This document shows, in pieces, positions 48,042 to 57,408 of a DNA stretch of 64,000 bases; the first letter of the stretch is position 1; each line of letters opens with the position of its first letter. Below the pieces are notes generated by a model. That model had not been told where the DNA came from and did not search any database. It worked only from the letters and a program-made list of their open reading frames with translations. Source of the stretch: Pseudomonas reinekei (lineage in GTDB: Bacteria; Pseudomonadota; Gammaproteobacteria; Pseudomonadales; Pseudomonadaceae); assembly GCF_001945365.1 (NCBI RefSeq), contig NZ_MSTQ01000001.1, forward strand, positions 186,001-250,000. The letters are read 5' to 3'. The position numbers were made by a program, and so were the translations under genes.

Positions 48042-48881
48042 ATGACGTCTCACAACTGGATCGATCTGGCCCAGGATGTCGACACCGGCATCGAGACCCT
48101 GCGCGCGCATTTCGAAGGGCACGCCTACGACCCGCACTGGCATGACAGTTATCTGGTGGGCGTAACCGAGCAAGGCGTGCAGCAATTCAACTGCCGGCGC
48201 GCCAGACACCGAAGCACACCGGGCAAGGTGTTCCTGATCGAGCCGGGAGACATTCACGACGGCGAAGCCCCGACCGATAGCGGTTTCACCTACCGCATGC
48301 TGTACCTCGACCCACAGTGGTTGCAGCGCGAACTCGCCGCCGTGTTCGACAAGGCCCCCGACCACGGCCAATTGAGCTTCGCCAACACCCTGGCAACCGA
48401 TGCACGCCTGGCTCAGGCCACCAGCCTGGCGTTCGAAACCCTGCACCGCGGCGAACTGAAAATCGTCCGGCAAACTGCCCTGGATGGTTTGCTCGAACGC
48501 CTGACCAGCCATTTGCACTGGCGCACGCGCTATGGCGAAGATCCACGCCTGCCCCGGGTCGCGCAGAAAGCCCGGGAATACCTGCACGCCCACGCACAAT
48601 ACGACATCGGCCTCGATCAACTGGCCACTGCTACGGGCGTCGACCGTTTCCGCCTGACCCGCGCCTTCAAGGCTGCGTATGGCATCGCGCCCCATGCCTA
48701 CCTTGTCCAGTTGCGCCTGGCCAGGGCTCGGCGAATGCTCGCCCAGGGCGAACAACCGGCGGCGGTAGCCATGGCGCTGGGCTTCGCCGACCAGAGTCAT
48801 CTCGGCCGCTGGTTCGTCCGTGCCTACGGCCTGACACCGGCCCTGTACCGTAAACGCTGCTCAAATCTTCCAGACAGGTAG
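48042..48881 (+). CDS. AraC family transcriptional regulator (cupin-type sensor)
   Basis: Protein of 279 residues. The N-terminal AraC-like cupin domain (about 1-150, HWHDSYLVGVTEQGVQQFNCR, EPGDIHDGEAP) senses a small ligand. The C-terminal HTH pair (about 180-275) includes IGLDQLATATGVDRFRLTRAF and ALGFADQSHLGRWFVRAYG. It sits 52 bases before a LysE-type exporter gene, a common regulator/exporter pair. Likely effector: an amino acid or amine. Confidence 0.88.
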   Translation: MTSHNWIDLAQDVDTGIETLRAHFEGHAYDPHWHDSYLVGVTEQGVQQFNCRRARHRSTPGKVFLIEPGDIHDGEAPTDSGFTYRMLYLDPQWLQRELAAVFDKAPDHGQLSFANTLATDARLAQATSLAFETLHRGELKIVRQTALDGLLERLTSHLHWRTRYGEDPRLPRVAQKAREYLHAHAQYDIGLDQLATATGVDRFRLTRAFKAAYGIAPHAYLVQLRLARARRMLAQGEQPAAVAMALGFADQSHLGRWFVRAYGLTPALYRKRCSNLPDR

Positions 48882-48933
48882 CGCCGGGATTGTGAAGATC
48901 GACTTCAATGATCTTCACCGGAGTTTGCCCTCG

Positions 48934-49542
48934 ATGTTCGCCACTTTCCCGACGTTACCGCCCTTCTTGCTGTTTGCCTTTGTCGCCGCGATCACGCCCG
49001 GCCCGACCAATATTCTGTTGCTGAGCAACAGCGCTCGGTTCGGCGTGGCGGCGGCCATTCCGATCATCCTGGGTGCCTGCGCCAGCGCTGCGATCCTTGT
49101 GCTGCTGGTGGGTGCCGGGTTCGGGTCTGCGTTGACGGCCTGGCCGCCCTTGCAAACCGTCATGCAATGGGTCGGCGCAGGGTGGCTGAGCTATCTGGCC
49201 TGGCAGATTTTCAGCGCTCCGGCCGAAGCCGTCAGCGCTCGAGCAACCGATGCACGCCTTGGCCTGTGGGGCGCTGCCAGTCTGCAATGGATCAACCCGA
49301 AGACCTGGATGATGGCGCTGGCAGTGGTCAGTGTGTTTGCCGGGGTGGGCGAAAATCGACTGGTCCATGTGTTCTACCTGTCCCTGGCGTTCTTTGTGAT
49401 TTCGCTGCCGTGCCTGAGCGCCTGGGCGCTGCTCGGTGCCGCGTCCTCGCGCTGGCTGCGTTCGGCCACGGCCGTGCAGCGCTTCAACCGCGGCATGGCC
49501 CTGTTGTTGCTGGGTTCGGCGTGGTGGAGCGTGCTGGGGTGA
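48934..49542 (+). CDS. LysE/RhtB family amino acid exporter
   Basis: Protein of 202 residues from ATG 48934, GGAG upstream. The family motif FAFVAAITPGPTNILLLSNSARFG is at about residues 12-35 (quoted here in part: AITPGPTNILLL), with five to six membrane segments. Internal LQWINPKTWMMALAVV is also typical. Exports amino acids or derivatives. Probably co-expressed with the AraC regulator. Confidence 0.88.
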   Translation: MFATFPTLPPFLLFAFVAAITPGPTNILLLSNSARFGVAAAIPIILGACASAAILVLLVGAGFGSALTAWPPLQTVMQWVGAGWLSYLAWQIFSAPAEAVSARATDARLGLWGAASLQWINPKTWMMALAVVSVFAGVGENRLVHVFYLSLAFFVISLPCLSAWALLGAASSRWLRSATAVQRFNRGMALLLLGSAWWSVLG

Positions 49543-49614
49543 GCCCCACTCGTCGCCGGTTGTCAGACAATTGTTCATTCGGGGCTTGACGCCGAAATGG
49601 CTTTTGGTGTCTTC

Positions 49615-49628
49615 TGAAACCGGTTTCA
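49615..49628 (+). promoter_or_regulatory. PtxS-type operator upstream of ptxS
   Basis: TGAAACCGGTTTCA, a perfect 14-bp palindrome, 53 bases before the ptxS start. A half copy GGTTTCAGA occurs again at 49671-49679 next to the start codon. Autoregulation of ptxS is expected. Confidence 0.88.
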
Positions 49629-49681
49629 GAGGTGCTGCGCACGCACCCAACCTGATAAATCCAATAAGAAGGTTTCAGACC

Positions 49682-50707
49682 GTGAACGATTTCTCCGCCG
49701 CCCAGCGCAGCCGCGTGACCATGCTCGACGTGGCCGAACACGCCAAGGTCTCCAAGGCCAGCGTTTCGCGGTTCATCGGTGAAGACCGCGCTTTGCTCTC
49801 CGATGCCATTGCCCGGCGCATCGAACAATCCATTGCCGAACTGGGCTATCGCCCGAACCAGATGGCCCGGGGCCTCAAGCGCGGGCGTACCCGCCTGATC
49901 GGCATGCTGGTGGCCGATATCCGCAATCCTTATTCAATCGCCGTGATGCACGGAGTGGAAACCTCCTGCCGTCAGCACGGCTATAGCCTGGTGGTGTGCA
50001 ACACCGACCGCGACGACGAGCAGGAACGCCAGCACCTGGCCCTGCTGCGCTCGTACAACATCGAGGGCCTGATCGTGAACACCCTCGGCCATCACCGTGA
50101 CGAGTTACATGAACTGCACCGGGAAATGCCCCTGGTGCTGGTCGATCGCAAGGTCGCGAACCTCGAGAGCGACATGGTCGGGCTGAACAATCCGCAGGCC
50201 ATCGACATGGCACTCAATCATCTTGAAGAACGCGGCTATCGCGATGTGTTGCTGGTCACCGAACCGGTTGATGGCACCAGCTCGCGAATCGAGCGGGTCA
50301 GCCGCTTCAAGGCGCAAATTGAACAACGTCCGGCGCTTCGCGGTTCGCACATCGAAACCGGTAGCGATCTGAATGCCCACCTGAAAACCTTCCTCGACAC
50401 ACCAGGCCCTGGCCCGAAAGCGCTGTTTTGCGCGAACGGGATTGCCGCGCTGGCCAGCACCCATGCGTTGCGTGAACTCGGGTGCAATCTGTTTGAAGAC
50501 GTGGGGCTGATTGCCCTTGATGACCTGGATTGGTATCCCTTGGTGGGCAGCGGTATTACTGCGTTGGCGCAGCCGACCACCGAGATTGGCGCCAGCGCAT
50601 TCGAGTGTTTGCTCAAGCGCTTGCGCGGGGATAACGGGCCGGTGCGGACCCTGGATTTTTCGGCGCAGTTGGTGGTGAGAGGGTCGACCCTTGGGGTTCT
50701 TCGGTGA
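49682..50707 (+). CDS. ptxS: LacI-family regulator of 2-ketogluconate use, PtxS
   Basis: Protein of 341 residues from GTG 49682 (AAGAAGG upstream). LacI HTH at residues about 13-70 (VTMLDVAEHAKVSKASVSRF, then YRPNQMARGLKRGRT with the hinge). A periplasmic-binding-like effector domain follows. It sits next to kguEKTD and between two identical operators, which is the known PtxS arrangement. In Pseudomonas, PtxS releases DNA when it binds 2-ketogluconate. Confidence 0.9.
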   Translation: MNDFSAAQRSRVTMLDVAEHAKVSKASVSRFIGEDRALLSDAIARRIEQSIAELGYRPNQMARGLKRGRTRLIGMLVADIRNPYSIAVMHGVETSCRQHGYSLVVCNTDRDDEQERQHLALLRSYNIEGLIVNTLGHHRDELHELHREMPLVLVDRKVANLESDMVGLNNPQAIDMALNHLEERGYRDVLLVTEPVDGTSSRIERVSRFKAQIEQRPALRGSHIETGSDLNAHLKTFLDTPGPGPKALFCANGIAALASTHALRELGCNLFEDVGLIALDDLDWYPLVGSGITALAQPTTEIGASAFECLLKRLRGDNGPVRTLDFSAQLVVRGSTLGVLR

Positions 50708-50718
50708 ATGTCCCGGCT

Positions 50719-50790
50719 CCTTCGCGAGCAGGCTCCCGCATTTGATTTGCGAACACAGATCCATTGTGGGAGCGAGCCTGCTCGCGAAGG
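50719..50790. repeat. REP pair between ptxS and kguE
   Basis: TTCGCGAGCAGGCTCCCGCA faces TGTGGGAGCGAGCCTGCTCG. The left copy is slightly degenerate. It lies before the second PtxS operator. Confidence 0.85.
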
Positions 50791-50823
50791 GGCCCTAAAG
50801 ATCACTCTTTTTTTGAACAAAAA

Positions 50824-50837
50824 TGAAACCGGTTTCA
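50824..50837 (+). promoter_or_regulatory. PtxS-type operator upstream of kguE
   Basis: A second exact copy of TGAAACCGGTTTCA, ending 14 bases before the kguE start codon. It probably overlaps or follows the promoter of the kgu operon. Confidence 0.88.
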
Positions 50838-50851
50838 GAGGTAGAAAAACC

Positions 50852-51634
50852 ATGAACAAACCCGCCGTTTCCATCAGCCTGTCCAGCTACGGCGCCGATC
50901 TGGTGCGCCAGCGCGGCCAGGGCAGTTTCATCTCAGTGCTGGCTGCCGCCGGGGCTACACGCATCGAATGGCGCGAAGAACTGCTGACCTTTGAGAACCC
51001 CGAGCACCTGGCCGACGCGACTCAGGCCGAAGGCCTGGAAAGCGTCTACTCATCACCGATGGAACTGTGGCTGGCCGGTCAATCCAGACCCAATCCCGAA
51101 CTGATCACCGCCCTGCAGCGCGCCCAAATGTTCGGCGCCAAATGGCTGAAAGTGTCGCTGGGTTACTTCACCGACAACAGCGACCTGCAAAGCCTCGCCC
51201 GCCTGCTCGGCGACAGTGCCGTGCAACTGCTGGTGGAGAACGACCAGACCCTGCACGGTGGCCGCATCGAACCGTTCCAGCGCTTCTTCAATGAAGTCGA
51301 GCAACACCACCTGCCGATCAAGATGACCTTCGATATCGGCAACTGGCAATGGCAGGACCAATCCGCCGCCAGCGCCGCGCGGTTGCTCGGTCGGCACGTC
51401 GGTTATGTGCATTGCAAAGCGGTCACGCGCCGCGCCGACGGCAAACTGGTTGCCATTCCACCCGCCGCCAGCGACTTGCAACAGTGGGAACAACTGCTGC
51501 GACACATGGCCCAAGGCGTCATGCGCGCCGCGGAATACCCGTTGCAAGGTGAAGACCTGGTGCAACTGACCACCGAACATGTCACCGCCCTCGCCCACCT
51601 CGGCCAAGCGCCGCTGGAGACCGCTGATGTCTGA
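50852..51634 (+). CDS. kguE: KguE, sugar phosphate isomerase/epimerase-like protein
   Basis: Protein of 260 residues from ATG 50852. The AP-endonuclease-2/xylose isomerase-like TIM barrel is suggested by [12 protein letters not shown] (about residue 130), KMTFDIGNW (about residue 158) and VHCKAV. First gene of the kguEKTD operon. Its exact chemical role in 2-ketogluconate use is unresolved. It overlaps kguK by 8 bases. Confidence 0.87.
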   Translation: MNKPAVSISLSSYGADLVRQRGQGSFISVLAAAGATRIEWREELLTFENPEHLADATQAEGLESVYSSPMELWLAGQSRPNPELITALQRAQMFGAKWLKVSLGYFTDNSDLQSLARLLGDSAVQLLVENDQTLHGGRIEPFQRFFNEVEQHHLPIKMTFDIGNWQWQDQSAASAARLLGRHVGYVHCKAVTRRADGKLVAIPPAASDLQQWEQLLRHMAQGVMRAAEYPLQGEDLVQLTTEHVTALAHLGQAPLETADV

Positions 51635-52613
51635 GATCGATATCCTTTCGTTCGGCGAGACCATGGCGATGTTCGTCGCCGAGCAGGCTGGCGACCTGGC
51701 CAGCGTCAACGCCTTCCACAAACGCATTGCCGGCGCCGACAGCAACGTCGCCATTGGCCTGTCGCGCCTGGGTTTCAACGTGACGTGGCTGAGCCGCGTC
51801 GGCGCCGATTCCCTGGGTCGATTCGTGATTCACACACTGGAGAAAGAAGGCCTGGATTGCCGCCACGTTGACATCGACCCCGCGCACCCCACCGGGTTTC
51901 AGCTCAAGTCGCGCACCGACGATGGCAGCGACCCTGTGGTCGAGTACTTCCGCCGTGGCTCTGCGGCCAGTCACCTGTCGCCGCACTCGATCGTGCCGGA
52001 CTTGCTCAAGGCTCGCCATCTGCACGCCACGGGCATTCCCCCGGCACTGTCGGAAACGGCGCGGCAGATGTCGTTCGAACTGATGACCCGCATGCGCGAT
52101 GCCGGCCGTAGCGTGTCGTTCGACCCGAACCTGCGCCCGAGCCTGTGGGCCAGCGAACAGCAGATGATCACCGACATCAACCGCCTCGCCGCCCTCGCCC
52201 ATTGGGTGCTGCCGGGGCTGAGTGAAGGTCGTTTACTGACCGGTTTCGAAGACCCGGCCGACATCGCCGCGTTCTACCTCGACCAGGGCGCCGAAGCCGT
52301 GGCGATCAAGCTGGGGCCGCACGGCGCTTACTACCGAACCCATCTTGATCAGGGTTTCGTCGCCGGCGTGCCGGTGGAAACGGTGGTCGATACGGTCGGT
52401 GCCGGCGACGGATTTGCCGTCGGCATGATCAGCGCTCTTCTGGAAAACCACAGCTTTGCCGAGGCGGTGAAGCGTGCCAACTGGATTGGCAGCCGCGCGG
52501 TGCAGAGCCGCGGGGACATGGAAGGATTGCCGACCCGGTCTGAAATGGTCAGCGAATTTGAGGCCGCCATCGCGGGCAAGCCCGCTCCCACAGGGGATTT
52601 GTGTCGAACATAA
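51627..52613 (+). CDS. kguK: 2-ketogluconate kinase
   Basis: Protein of 328 residues in the PfkB/ribokinase family. Motif 1 region is [24 protein letters not shown] (about residue 33; quoted in part), and motif 2 is [14 protein letters not shown] with the catalytic Asp (about residue 258). It phosphorylates 2-ketogluconate at C6. The last 13 residues ([13 protein letters not shown]) are encoded by REP DNA, so the ancestral stop was probably replaced by a REP insertion. Confidence 0.9.
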   Translation: MSEIDILSFGETMAMFVAEQAGDLASVNAFHKRIAGADSNVAIGLSRLGFNVTWLSRVGADSLGRFVIHTLEKEGLDCRHVDIDPAHPTGFQLKSRTDDGSDPVVEYFRRGSAASHLSPHSIVPDLLKARHLHATGIPPALSETARQMSFELMTRMRDAGRSVSFDPNLRPSLWASEQQMITDINRLAALAHWVLPGLSEGRLLTGFEDPADIAAFYLDQGAEAVAIKLGPHGAYYRTHLDQGFVAGVPVETVVDTVGAGDGFAVGMISALLENHSFAEAVKRANWIGSRAVQSRGDMEGLPTRSEMVSEFEAAIAGKPAPTGDLCRT

Positions 52614-52644
52614 ATCAAATGTGGGAGCGGGCTTGCCCGCGATG
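52568..52644. repeat. REP pair overlapping kguK 3-prime end
   Basis: CATCGCGGGCAAGCCCGCTC faces GAGCGGGCTTGCCCGCGATG. The left copy lies within the kguK reading frame and the stop codon falls in the loop region. It separates kguK from kguT. Confidence 0.85.
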
Positions 52645-52713
52645 AGGCCAGCACAGTCAATCAAGATCTAAACACCTGCTGCGACAAAAACAACAAGCTC
52701 AGGAGCATCACCC

Positions 52714-54009
52714 ATGAAAACCGCAACGCTCGCCACCCGCCGCTGGTGGTACATCATGCCCATCGTCTTCATCACCTACAGCCTGGCGTATCTGGACCGC
52801 GCCAACTACGGCTTCGCCGCCGCCTCCGGGATGGCTGCCGACCTGATGATCACCCCGGGCCTGTCGTCGATGCTCGGCGCGCTGTTCTTCCTCGGCTACT
52901 TTTTCTTTCAGGTGCCGGGGGCGATCTACGCGCAGAAACACAGCGTGAAGAAGCTGATCTTCGTCAGCCTGATCCTCTGGGGCAGTCTGGCGACGTTGAC
53001 CGGGATCGTCTCCAACGCTTACTGGCTGATCGTCATTCGCTTCATGCTCGGCGTGGTCGAAGCCGCGGTGATGCCAGCGATGCTGATCTACCTGTGCCAC
53101 TGGTTCACCCGTGCCGAACGCTCGCGGGCCAACACTTTTCTGATCCTCGGCAACCCGGTGACCATGCTGTGGATGTCGGTCGTCTCGGGCTATCTGGTGC
53201 AGCACTACAGCTGGCGCTGGATGTTCATCATCGAAGGTCTGCCGGCAGTGCTCTGGGCGTTCATCTGGTGGCGTCTGGCCGATGATCGTCCGTCCGAGGC
53301 CAAGTGGCTCAATGATCAGGAAAAACAGGACCTGGAAAGCGCACTGGCCGCCGAGCAGGTCGGCATCAAAGCAGTGAAAAACTACGCCGAAGCGTTCCGT
53401 TCACCGAAAGTGATCATCCTGGCCCTGCAGTTTTTCTGCTGGAGCATTGGCGTATACGGCTTCGTGCTGTGGCTGCCGTCGATCCTCAAGGCCGGTGCAC
53501 AAATGGACATGGTCGAGGCCGGCTGGCTGTCCGCGCTGCCGTATCTGGCAGCGGTAATCGGCATGCTGTTGGTGTCCTGGGGTTCGGACAAGCTGCAAAA
53601 ACGCAAACGTTTCGTCTGGCCGCCGCTGCTGATTGCCTCCATCGCCTTCTACGGTTCCTACGCCCTGGGTGCCGAACATTTCTGGTGGTCCTACACCTTG
53701 CTGGTGATTGCCGGTGCCTGCATGTACGCGCCTTACGGGCCGTTTTTCGCGATCATTCCGGAAATCCTCCCGGCCAACGTTGCCGGTGGCGCCATGGCGC
53801 TGATCAACAGCATGGGTGCCCTCGGTTCGTTCGGCGGATCCTATCTGGTCGGTTACCTGAACAGCTCCACCGGCTCGCCCGGAGCCTCGTACCTGTTGAT
53901 GAGCTGCGCGTTGATGCTCTCGGTGGTCCTGACGATTTTCCTCAAGCCCGGTGCCAGTGATCGGGAGCGGCCTACGGTCGCCTTAAAACCCACCACTGCA
54001 CATTCCTGA
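52714..54009 (+). CDS. kguT: 2-ketogluconate MFS transporter
   Basis: Protein of 431 residues, with CAGGAG 8 bases upstream. Twelve membrane segments of the anion:cation symporter family. The N-terminal signature YSLAYLDRANYGFA is in TM1 and the loop motif PGAIYAQKHSVKKLIFV lies between TM2 and TM3. It imports 2-ketogluconate for KguK. Confidence 0.9.
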   Translation: MKTATLATRRWWYIMPIVFITYSLAYLDRANYGFAAASGMAADLMITPGLSSMLGALFFLGYFFFQVPGAIYAQKHSVKKLIFVSLILWGSLATLTGIVSNAYWLIVIRFMLGVVEAAVMPAMLIYLCHWFTRAERSRANTFLILGNPVTMLWMSVVSGYLVQHYSWRWMFIIEGLPAVLWAFIWWRLADDRPSEAKWLNDQEKQDLESALAAEQVGIKAVKNYAEAFRSPKVIILALQFFCWSIGVYGFVLWLPSILKAGAQMDMVEAGWLSALPYLAAVIGMLLVSWGSDKLQKRKRFVWPPLLIASIAFYGSYALGAEHFWWSYTLLVIAGACMYAPYGPFFAIIPEILPANVAGGAMALINSMGALGSFGGSYLVGYLNSSTGSPGASYLLMSCALMLSVVLTIFLKPGASDRERPTVALKPTTAHS

Positions 54010-54017
54010 TTGAGAAA

Positions 54018-54998
54018 ATGACGATGAAAAAGCAGGTTGTTCTGTACAAGAAACTCTCGGCGCCACTGATGGCTCGCCTGCACGAGCAGGCTGAAGTGAC
54101 GCTGATCGAAAGCCTCGATACCCAGGGGCTGGCCAAGCTGCGCGACGCCCTGCCCCGCGCCCAGGGTTTGCTCGGTGCCAGCCTGAAACTGGATGCCGAA
54201 CTGCTCGACCTGGCGCCGCATCTTGAAGCTATCGCCAGTGTGTCCGTGGGCGTCGACAACTACGACATCGGCTACCTGACCGAACGGCGCATCCTGCTCA
54301 GCAACACCCCGGACGTGCTGACCGAAACCACCGCCGACACCGGTTTCGCGTTGATCCTGGCCACTGCGCGGCGTGTAGTGGAACTGGCGAACATGGTTCG
54401 TGACGGCCAATGGACCCGCAACATCGGCCCCGCGCATTTCGGCACTGACGTGCACGGCAAAACCCTGGGCATCATCGGCATGGGACGCATCGGCGAAGCC
54501 CTGGCCCAGCGCGGGCACTTCGGCTTTGGCATGCCGGTGATCTATCACAGTCACTCGCCGAAACCGGCGGTCGAACAGCGCTTCAATGCCCAGTACCGCA
54601 GCCTCGACGACTTGCTGCAGCAGGCCGACTTTGTCTGTCTGACACTGCCGCTGACCGCCGAAACCGAAGGGCTGATCGGTACGCGGCAGTTCGCGTTGAT
54701 GCGTCCAGAGACCATCTTCATCAATATTTCACGGGGCAAAGTCGTGGATGAAGCGGCGCTGATCCGGGCCTTGAGTAACCGACAGATTCGCGCCGCCGGG
54801 CTGGACGTGTTCGAGCGTGAACCGCTCAATCATGATTCGCCGTTGCTGCAACTGAACAATGTGGTGGCTACGCCGCACATGGGCTCGGCCACCCATGAAA
54901 CTCGGGAAGCGATGGCCCGGTGTGCGGTGGACAATCTGTTGGCGGCGCTGGCGGGTCAGCGGCCGGTTAATCTGGTCAATCCGCAGGCATGGCGCTAA
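54018..54998 (+). CDS. kguD: 2-keto-6-phosphogluconate reductase
   Basis: Protein of 326 residues (ATG 54018; ATG 54024 is equally possible) in the D-2-hydroxyacid dehydrogenase family. NAD(P) motif GMGRIGEALAQRG (about residue 155), catalytic Arg in FINISRGKVVDE (about residue 235), Glu and the catalytic His in VVATPHMGSATHETR (about residue 290). It reduces 2-keto-6-phosphogluconate to 6-phosphogluconate, feeding the Entner-Doudoroff route. The 3-prime end overlaps the convergent FN3 gene by 23 bases. Confidence 0.9.
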   Translation: MTMKKQVVLYKKLSAPLMARLHEQAEVTLIESLDTQGLAKLRDALPRAQGLLGASLKLDAELLDLAPHLEAIASVSVGVDNYDIGYLTERRILLSNTPDVLTETTADTGFALILATARRVVELANMVRDGQWTRNIGPAHFGTDVHGKTLGIIGMGRIGEALAQRGHFGFGMPVIYHSHSPKPAVEQRFNAQYRSLDDLLQQADFVCLTLPLTAETEGLIGTRQFALMRPETIFINISRGKVVDEAALIRALSNRQIRAAGLDVFEREPLNHDSPLLQLNNVVATPHMGSATHETREAMARCAVDNLLAALAGQRPVNLVNPQAWR

Positions 54999-56676
54999 AG
55001 GCCCTGACCAGCACCATGGTGGGATCGGAAATGTTGTTGGTACTGGCACGTGCCCTTACCTCGAACAGGTATTCACGGGTCGCAACGAGGCCTGTTATTT
55101 CGTATGGCGGTCGCGTCACATTAATGGGTGTGATGCCACCGCCGGATATTTCGTACCCCACGGCGTTCGGGCACAGCGCGCAAGTCCCATAGGGCTCATC
55201 CCAACTCAACACCGCCCTGCTGGCTGTGTTGCGAGCACCTAGCAAATTGCCAGGCGAGCAGATTCGGACTCCCGTGTAGGCCATGGTCTTGAATGGCTTG
55301 GACGTGTACCCCGAGAAATAATCGCCCAGGCCATAGTTACCCCCGACCCTGGCACGCACCTTGACCTCGTGATCGGTTGCTTGCACCAACCCGGTCAACC
55401 GATAGCTTTTTTCCGAGAGCGTCGCCAGACGCTGATTACCCAGGTAAACCTCGTACTGCGTTTCTGCCAAGTAATCATCGCCGCTGTTCCAGCGCAAAAG
55501 CGCCGATTCATCGGTCACCTCACTGACGCTCAAGTCCTGGGGCGCCTGAAAGGTCCTCGTCGAAGCACTGGAAACGGCGGGCTCGGATTCGCCGGTCGAA
55601 CTGGTGGCGCGTACCTCGATGAAATAGCGGGTGTCGGGACGAAGACGCTGAAAGCGGTGATTCATGTAAGTGGTCGGTACGCTGGCCAAAACCTGACGCT
55701 GCGGGTTATCGATGCCGATGCTGACCATATACCCCGCAGACTGCGGCGGCCCCCAGATGACAGTGACCGCATCATGGGTGGTCTCGACGTGCAAGCTACC
55801 CGGTTTTGGCGGCAATGCCGGCCGCTCCAGAGTCCTTTGGGTGATGCGCGCCGGGGATGATTCGCCGTTGTTGTTTCGCGCACTGACCTCGATGAAATAA
55901 AGCGTGTTTGGGCTGAGGTTGGTCAGAGACTCCCGAAACAGGCGCGTAGTGAGTGTGGTCACTGCTCCACCGGGTTCGATGCCATGGCGAATGAGATAAT
56001 CGACGGCGCCGGTGACCGCCGTCCACTCCACGTCCATCGTCGAGATCGCTGGCGTCGCCCGCAGCCCGGTTGGGGTCGCGGGCACTTGCAGCGTCTGTTT
56101 GACAATTCGCGCCGGCGACGAGTCGCCGACATTGTTAGATGAGCGAATGTCGAAGTAATAGTTCGTGCCAGCGCTCAGGCCATTGAAGGTATGAGCACGT
56201 GTCGAAGAGGTCGCGGTGCCGATGACCGCCCCGCTGGGCGCAAGCCCATAACCGAGTTTGTAGCTGGAGGCATCGGCAGGGCCGGACCAGGTCAGCGCCA
56301 TCGAGTTCTTGCTCGGGGTGGCGACAAGACTGGTCGGCGGTGCCGGTACGGAAGTGCCCGGTTTGGTGGTGGCTTCCACGTCCTTGCTCGCAGGCGACAC
56401 TTCGCTGCCCTTGAGCCCGAATGCCTGGATCTGGTACCGGGTCTCGGGACGCAGGCCATTGATCACATAGCGCAGGCCAGTGATCGGTACGTCGAACTCG
56501 CCCACCGGTGCCCCTGACGTGCTCCATTTCAAACGTGTGCCGGTATGCCCGCCACCCGCCGTGTAGCCCCAGGTAACGGCAATCGAAGACTCTGTTTGCG
56601 CGGTGGCGGAAATGGCGATCGGGGCAGCGACATAAGTCGCTGGCGACACGCTTGATTCATCTTGATGGCTGCTCAT
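54976..56676 (-). CDS. Six-domain fibronectin type III protein
   Basis: Protein of 566 residues composed almost entirely of FN3 domains of about 90 residues, starting near residues 17, 110, 197, 287, 378 and 468. Each shows the FN3 pattern (for example ALTWSGPADASSYKLGYG then LSAGTNYYFDIRSSNNVGDS). Linkers like KQTLQVPATPTGLRA separate them. There is no signal peptide or membrane segment, so export would need a special route or lysis. No catalytic domain was found. The gene lies beside LuxR-type regulators and an Rhs operon, suggesting an accessory surface- or host-binding role, which is inference. Confidence 0.85.
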   Translation of the reverse strand: MSSHQDESSVSPATYVAAPIAISATAQTESSIAVTWGYTAGGGHTGTRLKWSTSGAPVGEFDVPITGLRYVINGLRPETRYQIQAFGLKGSEVSPASKDVEATTKPGTSVPAPPTSLVATPSKNSMALTWSGPADASSYKLGYGLAPSGAVIGTATSSTRAHTFNGLSAGTNYYFDIRSSNNVGDSSPARIVKQTLQVPATPTGLRATPAISTMDVEWTAVTGAVDYLIRHGIEPGGAVTTLTTRLFRESLTNLSPNTLYFIEVSARNNNGESSPARITQRTLERPALPPKPGSLHVETTHDAVTVIWGPPQSAGYMVSIGIDNPQRQVLASVPTTYMNHRFQRLRPDTRYFIEVRATSSTGESEPAVSSASTRTFQAPQDLSVSEVTDESALLRWNSGDDYLAETQYEVYLGNQRLATLSEKSYRLTGLVQATDHEVKVRARVGGNYGLGDYFSGYTSKPFKTMAYTGVRICSPGNLLGARNTASRAVLSWDEPYGTCALCPNAVGYEISGGGITPINVTRPPYEITGLVATREYLFEVRARASTNNISDPTMVLVRAFSAMPAD

Positions 56677-56738
56677 TCAGAAGCCTGCGGAAATGGTTGT
56701 CATGCCGCCTATTTAAATGCCATTTGCCTCAGTTGCAC

Positions 56739-56758
56739 CACTGACAGAACTGATAGTG
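56739..56758 (-). promoter_or_regulatory. Lux-box-like palindrome upstream of FN3 gene
   Basis: CACTGACAGAACTGATAGTG: 20 bases with complementary 4-base arms (CACT/AGTG; 5-base arms if one base is added at each end). The ends lie 63-82 bases upstream of the FN3 start codon. The inner 18 bases match the classic phz-type lux box (ACTACAAGATCTGGTAGT, from memory) at 13 positions. It could bind a LuxR-type protein. Confidence 0.5.
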
Positions 56759-56779
56759 GCACGCAGGCGGTTTCTATGC

Positions 56780-56798
56780 TGGCACCTGCCAGGTGGCA
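56780..56798. promoter_or_regulatory. 19-bp imperfect palindrome
   Basis: TGGCACCTGCCAGGTGGCA with a perfect 13-base core CACCTGCCAGGTG. It lies about 105-120 bases upstream of the FN3 gene and contains the ACCTGCCAG half that occurs in some lux boxes. Possible regulator site. Confidence 0.4.
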
Positions 56799-57241
56799 TA
56801 ACCGATGAGGGTATGGGCCTATCGCCTAACCAAAAACCGCACGCGGGTGGCAGTGCGGCGCCCTGCTCGCGTCATTGCAGCGCTCGATCATGAATCTGCC
56901 AGGCCGCCGCTCCGTCACCGGCGATTCGTTGGGTCAAGGCTGAATAGCGCATGTCGATCTCCTTTCGCGCGAGTTCCAGTGTCTACCCTATCTCAATTCG
57001 AAAAACCCGCCGGCACGATGTGCAAATCGACGGACGGACACTGCGCCATTCGGTGAGAGCGGGTCAGGTCGCAGTCGGGTGTTCTCCGCAGAGCATTCAT
57101 GCCGTGGGGAACCGATGGAAAAGCCCCTGTAATCAAAAAATTAACGCGCATCTCGCAGAAGAGAAAGATGCAACGAAATATCCTACAAAAATAAGCGACG
57201 TCTCTGACATCCATTTCAAGGAAGTCTGACTAAAGTGCCGC

Positions 57242-57261
57242 ACCTGTAATTTCTGACAGGT
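57242..57261 (+). promoter_or_regulatory. Lux-box-like palindrome upstream of HTH-only LuxR gene
   Basis: ACCTGTAATTTCTGACAGGT: 20 bases with perfect 6-base arms and the CT-N12-AG spacing of las/rhl-type lux boxes. It lies 149-168 bases upstream of the luxR-like start. Strong candidate LuxR-type operator. Confidence 0.6.
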
Positions 57262-57391
57262 TCCATAGCGGATGTTTCGCGCTATAACGAAACCGTCCTT
57301 ACGACCCTGTGCCAGGCGCCTGAAGGACGGCCGCGCGAACCATGCCATTACGAAGTAGGAAGATTCTGCCGCGCCCACGTCGTCAATGAAG

Positions 57392-57408
57392 ATGAATGGG
57401 AGATTCAT
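57392..57408 (+). promoter_or_regulatory. Hairpin holding the luxR-like RBS in its loop
   Basis: ATGAAT GGGAG ATTCAT: a 6-bp stem with the Shine-Dalgarno GGGAG as loop, ending 2 bases before the ATG at 57411. It could modulate translation or be a binding site in DNA. Confidence 0.45.

Noticed and set aside
56805..57229. Short frames of 83 and 92 codons in the FN3-luxR gap
   Set aside because: No RBS, overlap with palindromes, and arbitrary composition.
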